Below the pieces are notes generated by a model. That model saw nothing but the letters and a program-made list of their open reading frames with translations, searched no databases and had not been told where the DNA came from. Of a stretch of DNA of 54,446 nucleotides, positions 1-9,550 are shown piece after piece. The DNA comes from Nitrospinota bacterium (GTDB lineage: Bacteria; Nitrospirota; Nitrospiria; Nitrospirales; UBA8639): positions 1-54,446 of the forward strand of contig JACZVJ010000006.1 of NCBI GenBank assembly GCA_022572725.1. Direction: 5' to 3'. The translations under genes and the position numbers were made by a program. The number at the start of each line of letters is the position of its first letter. Position 1 is the stretch's first letter.

Positions 1-1
1 C

Positions 2-478
2 GTCGTGTTTGACGGGCTTCCAGGGTTCGAGGCCCGGGGTCGGGTCTTTTCCGTCGTCGCGCAGGCTGATCGTATCGCCCGGACCTTCCCCGTCAGGATA
101 GAAATTCCCAACCGGGACCTCACGATAAAAAGTGGAATGGTTTCCCGTGTGACTTTACCAGTGGGGCAGCCCTACGAAGGCGTGGTGGTGCCCAAGGATG
201 CCTTGGTCCTTCGCGGAGGGAAACAATTTGTCTTCCTGGTTGAGAATGGGGCCGTCAATCAAATTCCCGTCACTCCTCTCGTGCATTTAGAAGGAGTGGT
301 CGAAGTGAGTGGCCCGATCCAGGAAGGCATGACGGTCGTGATCGAAGGCAACGAACGTCTTTTCCCCGGTCAGCCCGTTCGCATTCTGGATCAGGAGGGG
401 GAGATTAAATCAGTTGGGCCTGGTGAGTCCCCGCAGGGTGAAGGAGGTAGACCTTCTCCCGTGGCTCAAAGGGGATGA
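2..478 (+). CDS. RND efflux periplasmic adaptor (membrane fusion protein), C-terminal part
   Basis: The reading frame is open from base 2, so the gene begins before the window and only about 158 C-terminal residues are present. The visible part has the beta-barrel and membrane-proximal signature of AcrA/HlyD-type adaptors: a stretch around 'IKSGMVSRVTLPVGQ', then 'VVPKDALVLRGGKQFVFLV' and 'GMTVVIEGNERLFPGQPVRI'. Adaptors of this family sit in the periplasm and join an inner-membrane RND pump to an outer-membrane channel. The next two genes encode exactly those partners, so this is the first gene of a three-gene efflux operon. The last residues are Gly/Pro/Glu rich and probably disordered. The substrate cannot be read from the sequence. 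Confidence 0.9.
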   Translation, partial: VVFDGLPGFEARGRVFSVVAQADRIARTFPVRIEIPNRDLTIKSGMVSRVTLPVGQPYEGVVVPKDALVLRGGKQFVFLVENGAVNQIPVTPLVHLEGVVEVSGPIQEGMTVVIEGNERLFPGQPVRILDQEGEIKSVGPGESPQGEGGRPSPVAQRG

Positions 479-511
479 AGTCACGTTGCCGCTGGCATAC
501 CTGAGGACATC

Positions 512-3500
512 ATGAACTTTGTCCAATTCGCCATTCGAAATCCCGTCACCACCACGGTGGGGGTCCTCTTTATCGTGTTGTTTGGTGTGGTTTCACTGAA
601 CCGCTTACCCGTCCAGCTCACCCCTGATGTGACCAAGCACGAGATTACGGTCGATACACGATGGTCAGGAGCCAGTCCCAAAGAAGTCGAACGTGAAATC
701 GTGGATGAGCAGGAGGAGCAACTCAAGGGGGTCGAAGGGTTGGAGAAAATGTACGGGGAAAGCTCCTACGACAGGGGAAAGATCACCCTCCAGTTTCCTG
801 CCGGCACCAACACCGATACAGCCCTGCTTCACGTGTCAAATCGGCTCAACCAGGTCAAAGAATACCCTGAGGAAGTCGACGAACCGGTCATCAGCAGCAC
901 AGACACCGGGGGAAGCGCCATGGCGTGGTTTATTTTTGAGCCATTGGAGGGGAATCCAGTCAACATCGATACCATGCGTGACTTCGCGGAGGATGTGATC
1001 AAGGCCCGGTTCGAGCGGATTGCGGGAGTGGCGGCTTCAAATGTATATGGGGGCCGGGACCGGGAACTTCGCGTCATTGTGGACCCCGCCAAGCTCGCCG
1101 CTCGGTCATTGACCTTTACTGATTTAGCCCAAGCGCTCGATCGAGAGAATCGTGACTTTAGCGCGGGCGATTTTGATGAGGGGAAGCGCACGTACGCGGT
1201 CCGGACGGTCGGGGAGTATCGGAGTCCTGAGGATGTCGAGAACGTCATCATTGCCAGGAGAAACGGGGCCCCGGTGTATGTCCGTGATGTGGCCACCGCC
1301 CAGGTTGATTACAAGGAGCCCCAGGCTGTGGTCAGGGAAATGGGGACCCCATCAATCGCGGTCAACGCCATCAGAGAGACGGGCGCCAATATCCTTGACG
1401 CCATGGCTGACCTCAAGAAAGCCGTCGCGGATTTGAATGATGACGTTCTCAAAGCCAGGGGATTCAAGCTTTTCCAGGTGTATGACGAGACCGACTACGT
1501 TTACAGCTCCCTGGATTTGGTAGGTCTCAATCTCTTCCTTGGGAGCCTCCTCGCAATCACCGTTTTGTACTTGTTCCTCCGGACGGGCAGCACCACCCTG
1601 GTTATTGGATTAGCCATTCCCATCAGCATCATGGGGACGTTCATCACGCTCTGGATGCTGGACCGCAACCTCAACATCATCAGTTTGGCGGGCATGACCT
1701 TCGCTGCCGGAATGCTGGTCGATAACTCCATTGTAGTGCTGGAAAACATTTACCGGCACCGGGAGGCCGGCAAGCCACTCTTTCGCGCGGCCTATGACGG
1801 CACCGTCGAAGTCTGGGGGGCTATCCTGGCCAGTACCCTGACCACCATTGCCGTGTTTGTTCCCATCGTCTTTATTGAGGAACAGGCCGGACAGCTCTTC
1901 CGTGACATCGCCATCGCCATCAGCGCCGGGGTGGGATTAAGCCTGATCGTGTCAATAACGGTCATTCCGTGTTTGTCGGCTCGGATTTTGACGACAGCTA
2001 ACTCCCATTCTTCAAAGGATCGCCCCCGTCGCCAAAAGCCTGGCCTCCTCTCACGGCTCATCGAGGGGAGTCATGCCTTGTTCGACCGACTCGGGCTGAA
2101 CTCCAAAAATGTTGGCGATCTTACGTATCGGATGTGCGGAAGCTTGCCTTGGCGCTTGGCGATTGTCATAGGACTCACCACGTTAGCGGTCAGTCTCACG
2201 TGGGTTCTAGTTCCCAAGGCCGAATACCTGCCTACGGGAAACCGGAACCTCATCATCGGCATTCTGCTTCCACCACCGGGTTACAACCTTGACGAATACC
2301 TCAGAATAGGGGAGCACATTGAAGGGGTCCTGAGGCCGCACTGGGAAGCAAAACCGGGTTCTCCCGAAGAAGCCGCGTTGGATGGGCCGAGCATTCGGAA
2401 CTTCTTTTACGTCGCTCGAGGCCGGTCGTTGTTCATGGGTGCGCGAACGAATGATGATTCTCAAGTTAAGGGATTGATTCCTCTCTTTAAACGGGCCACG
2501 GCAGATATTCCCGGTACCATCAGTATCGTGACCCAAAGCAGCCTGTTTCAGCGTGGACTCGGCCAGGGGAGAAACGTCGATATCGAGATCACCGGGCCGG
2601 AATTGGAAACCCTCGTCGCCTTGGGCGGACGGATCTTCGGGCAGGTGAGGGGGATCATGCCCCAAGCTCAGGTCCGGCCCAGGCCTAGTCTTGATCTGGG
2701 CAGCCCGGAAATCCGAGTGGCCTTGAAGCGGGATCGGGCTGCCGATGTGCAAATGACCAATCGTGAGTTGGGTTTTACCATTGATGCCCTGATCGACGGG
2801 GTCAAGGCCAGCGATTACCAGTTTGAGGGCGATGAGATTGACTTAACCGTCCGGGGCGCCGATCGCTACGCGGCGCGCACGCAGGACCTGGCCAATATTC
2901 CAATCTACACACCCGGCGGGAAACTCACCACGGTCGGAGCCATTGCGGAGGTGACTCTCGTCTCGGGGCCCGAGCAAATCAACCACATCGAGCGGGAACG
3001 GGCCATCGTCATCCAGGTGATCCCCCCTGCGCAAATGCCTTTGGAAACCGCCATGGACATCATTGAGCGTCAAGTCATTCTTCCCATCAAGGAAGGTGGA
3101 ACGCTGGGCCGTCTGTACAACATTCGCTTGGAGGGTACGGCCCGTGATCTGGACCAAACGTATAATGCGCTCAAAGGGAATTTCCTGTTAGCCCTCTTGC
3201 TTACCTACTTGCTCATGGCTGCCTTGTTTGAAAGTTTTCTGTATCCGTTCGTCATTATTTTTAGTGTCCCCTTGGCTGCCGCCGGTGGATTTCTCGGCCT
3301 GTATCTCGTCAACCTTTACTTGAAGGTGTCCAACCCATTGGATCCATCTATATACGGCGTTCCTACCCAACACTTGGATGTTTTAACCATGCTGGGGTTC
3401 ATTATTTTGATCGGAGTGGTTGTGAACAATGCCATTCTGGTTGTGCACCAGGCCCTGAACTTTATGTACCCGGAGCGGCGAAGCTCCACCCTTTCGGGTG

Positions 3501-3811
3501 AGGGGGAAGCGAGTGGAGGGATGCCCCCTCGAGAGGCCATTAGCGAGTCAGTTCGAACTCGTCTACGTCCTATCATGATGAGCATGCTCACCACGACGTT
3601 TGGGCTCCTGCCCCTCGTCCTTTCTTCAGGAGCAGGATCGGAGTTGTATCGAGGAATCGGGAGCGTCGTGCTGGGCGGCCTTGTGCTCTCAACCGTGTTT
3701 ACGCTTTTGGTGGTTCCTGCTCTGTTCAGTCTGGTGATGGATTTCAAGCTTAAAAGGCACCCCCACATCGTTCCTGGGGAAACGGTGCCCGGTGGAGTGA
3801 CCGAGGCCTAA
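512..3811 (+). CDS. RND efflux pump inner-membrane subunit (AcrB/HAE-like)
   Basis: At 1099 residues this has the full length of an RND pump. It opens with the typical 'NPVTTTVGVLFIVLFGVVSL' first membrane helix, followed by a large periplasmic loop, TM2-TM6, a second periplasmic loop, and TM8-TM12 near the end. It is an inner-membrane proton-driven exporter that works with the adaptor upstream and the TolC-like channel downstream. The proton relay is atypical: where AcrB has two aspartates in TM4, this protein has D404-N405 ('GMLVDNSIVVLENI'), and the TM10 position usually held by lysine lies in 'GVVVNNAILVV' (N972/N973). That separates it from classical drug pumps. GAGGA precedes the ATG at about 6 bases. 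Drug or organic-solvent export is a family-level guess. Confidence 0.93.
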   Translation: MNFVQFAIRNPVTTTVGVLFIVLFGVVSLNRLPVQLTPDVTKHEITVDTRWSGASPKEVEREIVDEQEEQLKGVEGLEKMYGESSYDRGKITLQFPAGTNTDTALLHVSNRLNQVKEYPEEVDEPVISSTDTGGSAMAWFIFEPLEGNPVNIDTMRDFAEDVIKARFERIAGVAASNVYGGRDRELRVIVDPAKLAARSLTFTDLAQALDRENRDFSAGDFDEGKRTYAVRTVGEYRSPEDVENVIIARRNGAPVYVRDVATAQVDYKEPQAVVREMGTPSIAVNAIRETGANILDAMADLKKAVADLNDDVLKARGFKLFQVYDETDYVYSSLDLVGLNLFLGSLLAITVLYLFLRTGSTTLVIGLAIPISIMGTFITLWMLDRNLNIISLAGMTFAAGMLVDNSIVVLENIYRHREAGKPLFRAAYDGTVEVWGAILASTLTTIAVFVPIVFIEEQAGQLFRDIAIAISAGVGLSLIVSITVIPCLSARILTTANSHSSKDRPRRQKPGLLSRLIEGSHALFDRLGLNSKNVGDLTYRMCGSLPWRLAIVIGLTTLAVSLTWVLVPKAEYLPTGNRNLIIGILLPPPGYNLDEYLRIGEHIEGVLRPHWEAKPGSPEEAALDGPSIRNFFYVARGRSLFMGARTNDDSQVKGLIPLFKRATADIPGTISIVTQSSLFQRGLGQGRNVDIEITGPELETLVALGGRIFGQVRGIMPQAQVRPRPSLDLGSPEIRVALKRDRAADVQMTNRELGFTIDALIDGVKASDYQFEGDEIDLTVRGADRYAARTQDLANIPIYTPGGKLTTVGAIAEVTLVSGPEQINHIERERAIVIQVIPPAQMPLETAMDIIERQVILPIKEGGTLGRLYNIRLEGTARDLDQTYNALKGNFLLALLLTYLLMAALFESFLYPFVIIFSVPLAAAGGFLGLYLVNLYLKVSNPLDPSIYGVPTQHLDVLTMLGFIILIGVVVNNAILVVHQALNFMYPERRSSTLSGEGEASGGMPPREAISESVRTRLRPIMMSMLTTTFGLLPLVLSSGAGSELYRGIGSVVLGGLVLSTVFTLLVVPALFSLVMDFKLKRHPHIVPGETVPGGVTEA

Positions 3812-3849
3812 ATTCCGCCATGATTTGGAGGAAGGGAAATCACGAACTG

Positions 3850-5184
3850 ATGATACCACCAGTGTGGAAGTTCAAATTGATTGTGGCTCTCCTGACTCTT
3901 CTGGGAGGACCGGGGGCAGTCTCCTTCGCCCTTGAGGAAAAGAGCCTATCGGGGGGCCAGCCTGAACTCCGCTTGAGTCTTCGTGACGCCATGCAGGCGT
4001 CGGTGGATCAAAATCCGACGGTGCTCCTGTTCAAGGAACGGATCACGCAAGCCCAGGACCAAGCCGATACTCAACTGGGGGAGCTCCTCCCCAATCTTTC
4101 CGCCAACATGAGTTGGGCGAGACGCCGGTTCTTCCTGAGTACGTTTGGGGGGAGTCCCTCGGTGTCCGATCCCAGAGATTTCTATGGGACTCGGGCCTTC
4201 CTGACCCAGAACCTGTTTAGCCTGAGCTTGATTCACAAATGGCGGGCGGCGCGTACCAATGTCGAAGTGGCTGGCCTGGATGCCGAAATTACCCAACAGG
4301 ACACCATGGCCACCGTCGGCCTGGTGTACCTGGAAACGCTTCGGGCGAAGGCCGCCGTCCACGCCCGCGAAGCGGACGTCACGCTGAACAACGAGCTCCT
4401 CCGCTTGGCCAGGGAACGGAAATCCGCGGGCATGGCGACGAGCCTGGATGTCACTCGCGCGCGGGTCCAATTGGAAAACGAAAAGCAGCGACTCCTGGTG
4501 GCCCAGAACGCCCATGACCGAGGCACACTGACCCTCATTCGCGCGATTGGGCTCCCGTTCGAGATTCGCCTGGTCCTCACCGACGAACTCACGCTGCGAG
4601 CGGTCCCGAAACAGCCCACGAAGGAGGCCTTAGCCATCGCGAAAGAAAACCGAGTGGAACTGAAGGCTCAGAAACGGCGGGAGCGGCTGGCGGCCCTCAC
4701 GCTCAGTTCTGTCACCAGCGAACGGATCCCCTCACTGATAGGCAGCGGGGATGTGGGCCTGACCGGTAATCAGATTTCTGATGCCCTTACCACCGACAAC
4801 GTCCAGGTGTTACTGTCGATCCCCATTTTCGATGGCGGCCAACGGGAAGGACGAATATCCGAAAGCCGCAGTCTCGTCCGCCAGGAATCCATTCGGACCC
4901 GAGATGTTCACTACCAGATTGCCCTGGAGGTTCGTGATGCGCTGCTCACGCTTGAATCGACCCAGCAGCAAATAGGCGTCGCGGAGGAAGGCCTCCGCTT
5001 GGCGCTGGAGGAATTAGAGTTGGCCCGGCAACGGTTTGCCGTGGGGGTGGCGACGAACATTGAAGTGACCAATGCGCAAACCTCCGTCGCCCAGGCCCGA
5101 GATAACCTGATTGAGGCCTTGTTCAACTTCAATGCCTCCCGAGTGGATTTGGCCAGAGCCCAAGGGCGCCTTCAGGATTTATAA
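3850..5184 (+). CDS. TolC-family outer-membrane efflux channel
   Basis: From the start chosen here the protein is 444 residues, normal for TolC/OprM-type channels. It shows the two internally repeated OEP domains: long alpha-helical stretches with 'AMQASVDQNPTVLLFKERI' near the N-terminus and 'ALEELELARQRFAVGVATNI' near the C-terminus. An upstream ATG at 3820 is in frame, but the ATG at 3850 begins a clean signal peptide (MIPPVWKFKLIVALLTLLGG, then small residues before cleavage). A GGAGGAAGGG stretch at 3827-3836 lies about 13 bases before it. The gene starts 38 bases after the pump gene and ends the operon. It should form the outer-membrane duct of the pump. There is no lipobox cysteine, so it resembles TolC more than OprM. 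Confidence 0.92.
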   Translation: MIPPVWKFKLIVALLTLLGGPGAVSFALEEKSLSGGQPELRLSLRDAMQASVDQNPTVLLFKERITQAQDQADTQLGELLPNLSANMSWARRRFFLSTFGGSPSVSDPRDFYGTRAFLTQNLFSLSLIHKWRAARTNVEVAGLDAEITQQDTMATVGLVYLETLRAKAAVHAREADVTLNNELLRLARERKSAGMATSLDVTRARVQLENEKQRLLVAQNAHDRGTLTLIRAIGLPFEIRLVLTDELTLRAVPKQPTKEALAIAKENRVELKAQKRRERLAALTLSSVTSERIPSLIGSGDVGLTGNQISDALTTDNVQVLLSIPIFDGGQREGRISESRSLVRQESIRTRDVHYQIALEVRDALLTLESTQQQIGVAEEGLRLALEELELARQRFAVGVATNIEVTNAQTSVAQARDNLIEALFNFNASRVDLARAQGRLQDL

Positions 5185-5208
5185 CCCTCCTCCGATTCAC
5201 TTTCTACA

Positions 5209-6807
5209 ATGGATATCCATCTTCAAAATGAAATTCGTGCCGCGGCGGGCAAACGCCGGACGTTCGCCATCATCAGCCATCCCGACGCGGGCAAAACCAC
5301 CTTGACGGAGAAGCTATTGCTGTATTCCGGGATGGTCCGGACGGCCGGGCTGGTGGGAAGCCGGAAAAATGCGAAGCTGGCGACTTCTGATTGGATGGAG
5401 ATGGAGCAGGAACGGGGGATTTCCATCACCGCCTCGGCCATGCAGTTTGAGTACAAACACGCGGTGATCAATGTGCTCGATACCCCGGGTCACCAGGATT
5501 TCTGCGAAGACACCTACCGCACCCTCACCGCAGCGGACAGCGCCATCATGGTGATCGATGCAGCCAAAGGGGTCGAGGTCCAAACCCGCAAGCTGTTCGA
5601 GGTATGCCGTTTGCGGAAAATCCCCGTACTCACCTTGATCAACAAAATGGATCTGCATGGCCGCCCCCCACTCGACCTGATGGCTGAGGTGGAAGAGGTA
5701 CTCGGGATCCACGCCAGCGCCATCAATTGGCCCATAGGCGCCGGGGGCCAATTCGTCGGTGTAGTGGATCGGTCCAGCCGCCGGGTATCTCTTTTCAAAA
5801 AAATGGCCGCGGGAGGGGCCGCCAAGGCAAGCAGGAGGCAAATTCCGCTGGATAGCCAAGACCTCAAATCTTTGATTGACCAAGACCTCTGGGACCAAGT
5901 CACGCACGATCTGGAATTGCTGGAGGTGGCGGGGAATGCCTTTTCGCTGGACGACTTCTTACGAGGTGAGGTCACGCCCGTGTTCTTCGCGTCGGCCTTG
6001 ACCAACTTCGGGATCGAGGACTTCTTCGACGCCTTTGTCGAGATGGCCCCCTCCGCCAGCCCCCGCATAGCGGACACACCCAACGGAGAGGAGATTACGG
6101 TAGATGTCGTCGAAACCCCCTTTAGCGCGTATGTCTTTAAATTGCAGGCGAACATGAACCCCCGGCATCGAGACAGCACTGCGTTTCTCCGGGTTTGCTC
6201 CGGACGGTTCGAACGGGACATGGTGGTCAGGCACCATCGATTGGGAAACGAGGTGCGGCTCTCGCGGCCGCATAGCCTGCTCGCCAAAGAACGCACCACG
6301 GTGGATGTGGCGTATCCCGGGGACATCATCGGGATCGTGAATCCCGGGCAGTTCGCCATTGGCGACACCATTTCTCTCACGGATACCTTCAACTACAAGC
6401 CCCTCCCGCAATTTCAGCCGGAGGTGTTTGCCAGGATTCACCCGACCGATGTAGGCAAACGCAAAGCCTTCGACAAGGGCATGGTGCAAATGGCCGCAGA
6501 GGGGACGGTGCAAATCCTCCGGAGCTTGAACGACTTGGAATCGTTCGTGGCGGCGGTGGGGAAGTTACAGTTCGACGTGCTCCAGTACCGGCTTCGGAGG
6601 GAATACCGAGTGGAGATCAAATTGGATCTGATGCCCTTCGAGTGCAGCACCTGGCTGGTTGGAGACGTGAAAACCTTCAGACCTCCTTCCGACGCCATGG
6701 TGGTCAAAGACCAGCTCGATCGTCCCATCGTGCTGTTCCGCACCCCCTGGTCCAAAAACTTCGCCCAGGAACGCAACCCGCACCACACTTTCCTGGAAAT
6801 GGGGTAA
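5209..6807 (+). CDS. prfC: Peptide chain release factor 3
   Basis: This 532-residue translational GTPase recycles RF1/RF2 from the ribosome after peptide release. The G motifs are intact: P-loop 'SHPDAGKTT' (residues 23-31), G3 'DTPGHQDF' (91-98) and G4 'NKMD' (145-148). The switch I region 'DWMEMEQERGISITASAM' is the form specific to RF3, not EF-G. The C-terminal RF3 domain runs to a conserved-looking end, and the length matches E. coli PrfC (529). It starts 24 bases after the TolC-like gene on the same strand without a good ribosome-binding site, so it may share that transcript but is functionally unrelated to it. Confidence 0.96.
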   Translation: MDIHLQNEIRAAAGKRRTFAIISHPDAGKTTLTEKLLLYSGMVRTAGLVGSRKNAKLATSDWMEMEQERGISITASAMQFEYKHAVINVLDTPGHQDFCEDTYRTLTAADSAIMVIDAAKGVEVQTRKLFEVCRLRKIPVLTLINKMDLHGRPPLDLMAEVEEVLGIHASAINWPIGAGGQFVGVVDRSSRRVSLFKKMAAGGAAKASRRQIPLDSQDLKSLIDQDLWDQVTHDLELLEVAGNAFSLDDFLRGEVTPVFFASALTNFGIEDFFDAFVEMAPSASPRIADTPNGEEITVDVVETPFSAYVFKLQANMNPRHRDSTAFLRVCSGRFERDMVVRHHRLGNEVRLSRPHSLLAKERTTVDVAYPGDIIGIVNPGQFAIGDTISLTDTFNYKPLPQFQPEVFARIHPTDVGKRKAFDKGMVQMAAEGTVQILRSLNDLESFVAAVGKLQFDVLQYRLRREYRVEIKLDLMPFECSTWLVGDVKTFRPPSDAMVVKDQLDRPIVLFRTPWSKNFAQERNPHHTFLEMG

Positions 6808-7111
6808 CACTCCTCCAAATCATTTCCCACACTTGACTGTTCAAATTCCTCCACACTTGGGGCGGGAGAGGTGTTGGTGAGGGGGGTCTGAGTTTTCCTC
6901 CTTCACCATGCTTACTCCCAACCGCCCCTTCGATAGTCCTCTCGCCCACAATAAACCAAGGGGAGCATCTGTGACTCAATACACAATCTGAAGAGCCTCT
7001 CCTTTATGTGGGAACGAAACAAAACTTTGGGTGCCAAAGGCTGGATCGTCCTATTATAATGAGGCTCTCCCACCGGGGAAGGAGGGATAGGGCTTAAAAG
7101 AGAGGGAGTCG
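6808..7111. other. Intergenic region prfC to usp
   Basis: No gene is visible. Short reading frames on both strands have no ribosome-binding site and no coding character. The right end holds the promoter-like site at 7055-7060 and the ribosome-binding site of the stress protein gene. Confidence 0.6.
7055..7060 (+). promoter_or_regulatory. Consensus -10 box upstream of the universal stress protein gene
   Basis: TATAAT, a perfect sigma-70-type -10 hexamer, lies 52 bases before the ATG of the stress protein gene. No good -35 hexamer is seen 16-18 bases upstream; the closest, TTGGGT at 7027-7032, is 22 bases away. The assignment rests on the -10 and its position only. Confidence 0.4.
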
Positions 7112-7975
7112 ATGCGGGTGCTGCTCGCAGTGGACGGCTCGGAACAGGCCCACCAGGCTGCTGAGTCAGTCAGCTGTCTGGCGTCTGTCAAGAACCTGAT
7201 CGTGGTGCATGTCATAGACCTGCCACGGTTAGCGTACCCCATGCTGGGGCCGGACATCGCTCAAGACCTGGCGATGACCGTCGAGCAAGCCATCCGGGAG
7301 GAAGGCGGGCGGGTGCTCAAGCGAGCGATGTCACACCTGTCCTACCATACCGCGCCGGTTTCCAAGCGTCTGAAGGACGGGACACCCGCCGAAGTGATTC
7401 TCTCGATTGCTCGGGAAGACCAAGTCGATGTGATCATCGCAGGGGCAAGAGGGAGGGTGCACGCCAAAGGACTGGCTCTCGGGAGTGTCTCGCATCGGGT
7501 GCTCACGCATGCGCCCTGTCCGGTCATGATCATCAAATCACCGCTACGCGAGTTGCGGAAGATTCTGCTTCCGGTCCAAGGACCGGCCGACGCAGAACGT
7601 GCCAAGCAGTTTTTCGCCAAACATCCCTTTCACGGGAATGTGGAAATAACCGTCTTCACCGTGGTTCCGATTCCACGGGCAATCTGGCGGCCCGGCGTCT
7701 CGGCACCAGAGGCCAAAATACAACACGCGCTGGAGAGCGCCGAGCAATTCAATGATGGGGTGGTCGCGGACCTGACGGCCACACACTATCAAGTCACCGG
7801 GCTCGTAGGAATGGGTGCCCCAGCAGACACCATCATGGAGCAGGCCGATACGATGAAACCAGACCTGATCCTGATGGGGACACACAACCCTTCAGCCGTC
7901 AGTCGCTTCCTCATGGGAAGCGTCTCTCACACCGTCCTCCACCATGCCACCTGCCCGGTGCTGTTGGTGCGGTGA
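7112..7975 (+). CDS. Tandem universal stress protein (two UspA domains)
   Basis: The 287-residue protein consists of two UspA domains in tandem. Domain 1 ends with the ATP-binding signature G-x2-G-x9-G-S ('GARGRVHAKGLALGSVSHRV'). In domain 2 the equivalent is 'GTHNPSAVSRFLMGSVSHTV', where the second glycine is asparagine, so nucleotide binding there may be altered. Proteins of this family are cytoplasmic, often bind ATP, and are induced by starvation or other stress. The gene stands alone with its own -10 box and a GAGGGAG ribosome-binding site. A specific role cannot be read from the sequence. Confidence 0.92.
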   Translation: MRVLLAVDGSEQAHQAAESVSCLASVKNLIVVHVIDLPRLAYPMLGPDIAQDLAMTVEQAIREEGGRVLKRAMSHLSYHTAPVSKRLKDGTPAEVILSIAREDQVDVIIAGARGRVHAKGLALGSVSHRVLTHAPCPVMIIKSPLRELRKILLPVQGPADAERAKQFFAKHPFHGNVEITVFTVVPIPRAIWRPGVSAPEAKIQHALESAEQFNDGVVADLTATHYQVTGLVGMGAPADTIMEQADTMKPDLILMGTHNPSAVSRFLMGSVSHTVLHHATCPVLLVR

Positions 7976-8143
7976 GGGGAGGAGAAGTCCTCCTCAGTCG
8001 GATAAGGGTCAGGCCTTGCGATCAAACACACTCCTCAGCACAATTCATAAAAAGATTTGGGGGCAGGGCTTTCCTTTGCCAATTGCCGGAAAAAGAAGAA
8101 AGGATTGGGGTGGGATTTTCCGAACAGACTCGAAAGGAGAACC

Positions 8144-8641
8144 ATGGCAGACCAATCGTCCTTTGACATCGTCTCGAAAGTTGACATGCAAGAAATGAAA
8201 AACGCCGTTGACCAGACTATGAAAGAGGTCAGGCAACGGTTCGATTTCAAGGGATCAAAGACCGACCTGACACTCAAAGAAAAGGAACGGGAATTGGTCG
8301 TGATCTCCGATGACGAATACAAGCTGAAGGCCGTGCTGGATATTCTGAAAGCCAAATGCGTCAAGCGGAGCGTGTCGTTGAAAGCTCTCAACTATGGGAA
8401 AGTCGAGGGCGCCTTGGGCGGAACGGTCCGTCAAACCATCGCCGTTCAAAGCGGCATCGCGGAGGACAAAGCGAAGGCGATGGTGAAAGCGATTAAGAAC
8501 GGTAAGTATAAGGTCCAAGCTCAGATCCAGGGTGATCAAGTCCGTGTCCAAAGTAAAAGCAAGGATGATTTGCAAGTCGTCATCGGCTTCCTCAAGCAAG
8601 AGGATTTCGGAATCGACCTCAAGTTTGAGAACTACCGCTAA
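8144..8641 (+). CDS. yajQ: YajQ-family nucleotide-binding protein
   Basis: This 165-residue protein begins MADQSSFDIVSKVDMQEMKN and matches the YajQ/UPF0234 family in length (about 160-163) and in landmarks such as 'RFDFKGSKTDL', 'GTVRQTIAVQSGI' and 'QVRVQSKSKDDLQ'. The frame is open further upstream (an ATG at 8057), but the ATG at 8144 has AAGGAGA directly before it and gives the family's usual N-terminus. Some family members bind cyclic-di-GMP, others were reported to bind RNA or tRNA. Which applies here is unknown. It lies between a stress protein and a membrane protein with no shared operon. Confidence 0.94.
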   Translation: MADQSSFDIVSKVDMQEMKNAVDQTMKEVRQRFDFKGSKTDLTLKEKERELVVISDDEYKLKAVLDILKAKCVKRSVSLKALNYGKVEGALGGTVRQTIAVQSGIAEDKAKAMVKAIKNGKYKVQAQIQGDQVRVQSKSKDDLQVVIGFLKQEDFGIDLKFENYR

Positions 8642-8998
8642 GGTGGTATGTCGACACCTCTTGAAGGTTCACCCCGCATCCGGCATTTTCTTCACCCGTC
8701 GATCTGTGGTACATCGTGTAAGGCCCAGATGGAAGCCCTGGTCACCCACGTTGAACTGGCCGTCGCAAGCGAACAGTCGATCACGTTTCAGGACAGGCTA
8801 CACCCTGGCCGCTGACTCATGACGAGCTTGCACACCAGATCCTTGACACCTCTCCATGGGCAGTCTAGGCTTTCGAGTCATCTTGATTTCCATTCACTTT
8901 CACTACCGCAAGGTCGATCAGGGTATTCACTCTTAGGGAACGTACTCTTCCAGCCTTCGTAGGAGTCAACCCCCAAGCGGAGAAGGAGGCACACCGTC
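8642..8998. other. Intergenic region yajQ to YIP1-like gene
   Basis: I see no gene, RNA or repeat here. Only the ribosome-binding site of the next gene (GAAGGAGG, 8982-8989) is recognisable at its right end. Confidence 0.5.
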
Positions 8999-9550
8999 AT
9001 GACGCCTTTCATTGATCGGATGATTCGAGCGGCAAAACTCGATATCAACCTCTATGAAGAAGTTGAGGCAGACGAGAGTGCTCTTGGCCAAGCCACGGGT
9101 GTCGTCGTGTTATCGAGTGTCGCGAGTGGAGTTGGGCTGATCGAGACTGGTGGAGTTGCGGGTGTTGTGGTTGGCACAATCATGGCCCTGGTCGGATGGT
9201 ATGTCTGGGCTTTCTTGACTTACTATATTGGCACCAGACTCCTGCCCGAGCCACAGACCCGAGCCTCCCACGGCGAACTGCTACGGACGATCGGCTTCTC
9301 AAGCTCTCCAGGCCTGATTCGAGTATTCGCAATCGTCCCATCATTACACAACATGGTGTTTCTCATAGCCGGGATCTGGATGCTGGTGGCCATGGTGATT
9401 GCCGTGCGCCAAGCCTTGGATTATCACAGCACCCTCCGTGCCGTTGGCGTGTGCCTGATTGGATGGGTGGTGCAAGCCGTGATTCTGGTACTGGTTCTCA
9501 CGATGTTTGGTGGCCTGCCCGAGCCGATGCTTGAGCAAGAGCCTTTTTGA
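8999..9550 (+). CDS. YIP1-family integral membrane protein
   Basis: The 183-residue protein has an N-terminal segment 'FIDRMIRAAKLDINLYEEVEADESA' followed by about five hydrophobic helices, the layout of bacterial YIP1/YrvJ-type membrane proteins. GAAGGAGG lies about 9 bases before the ATG. Function in bacteria is unknown; the family is placed in the inner membrane. A coding-like stretch in another frame continues directly after the stop (see 9531-9656), so the C-terminus may once have been longer or a small gene may overlap. Confidence 0.8.
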   Translation: MTPFIDRMIRAAKLDINLYEEVEADESALGQATGVVVLSSVASGVGLIETGGVAGVVVGTIMALVGWYVWAFLTYYIGTRLLPEPQTRASHGELLRTIGFSSSPGLIRVFAIVPSLHNMVFLIAGIWMLVAMVIAVRQALDYHSTLRAVGVCLIGWVVQAVILVLVLTMFGGLPEPMLEQEPF

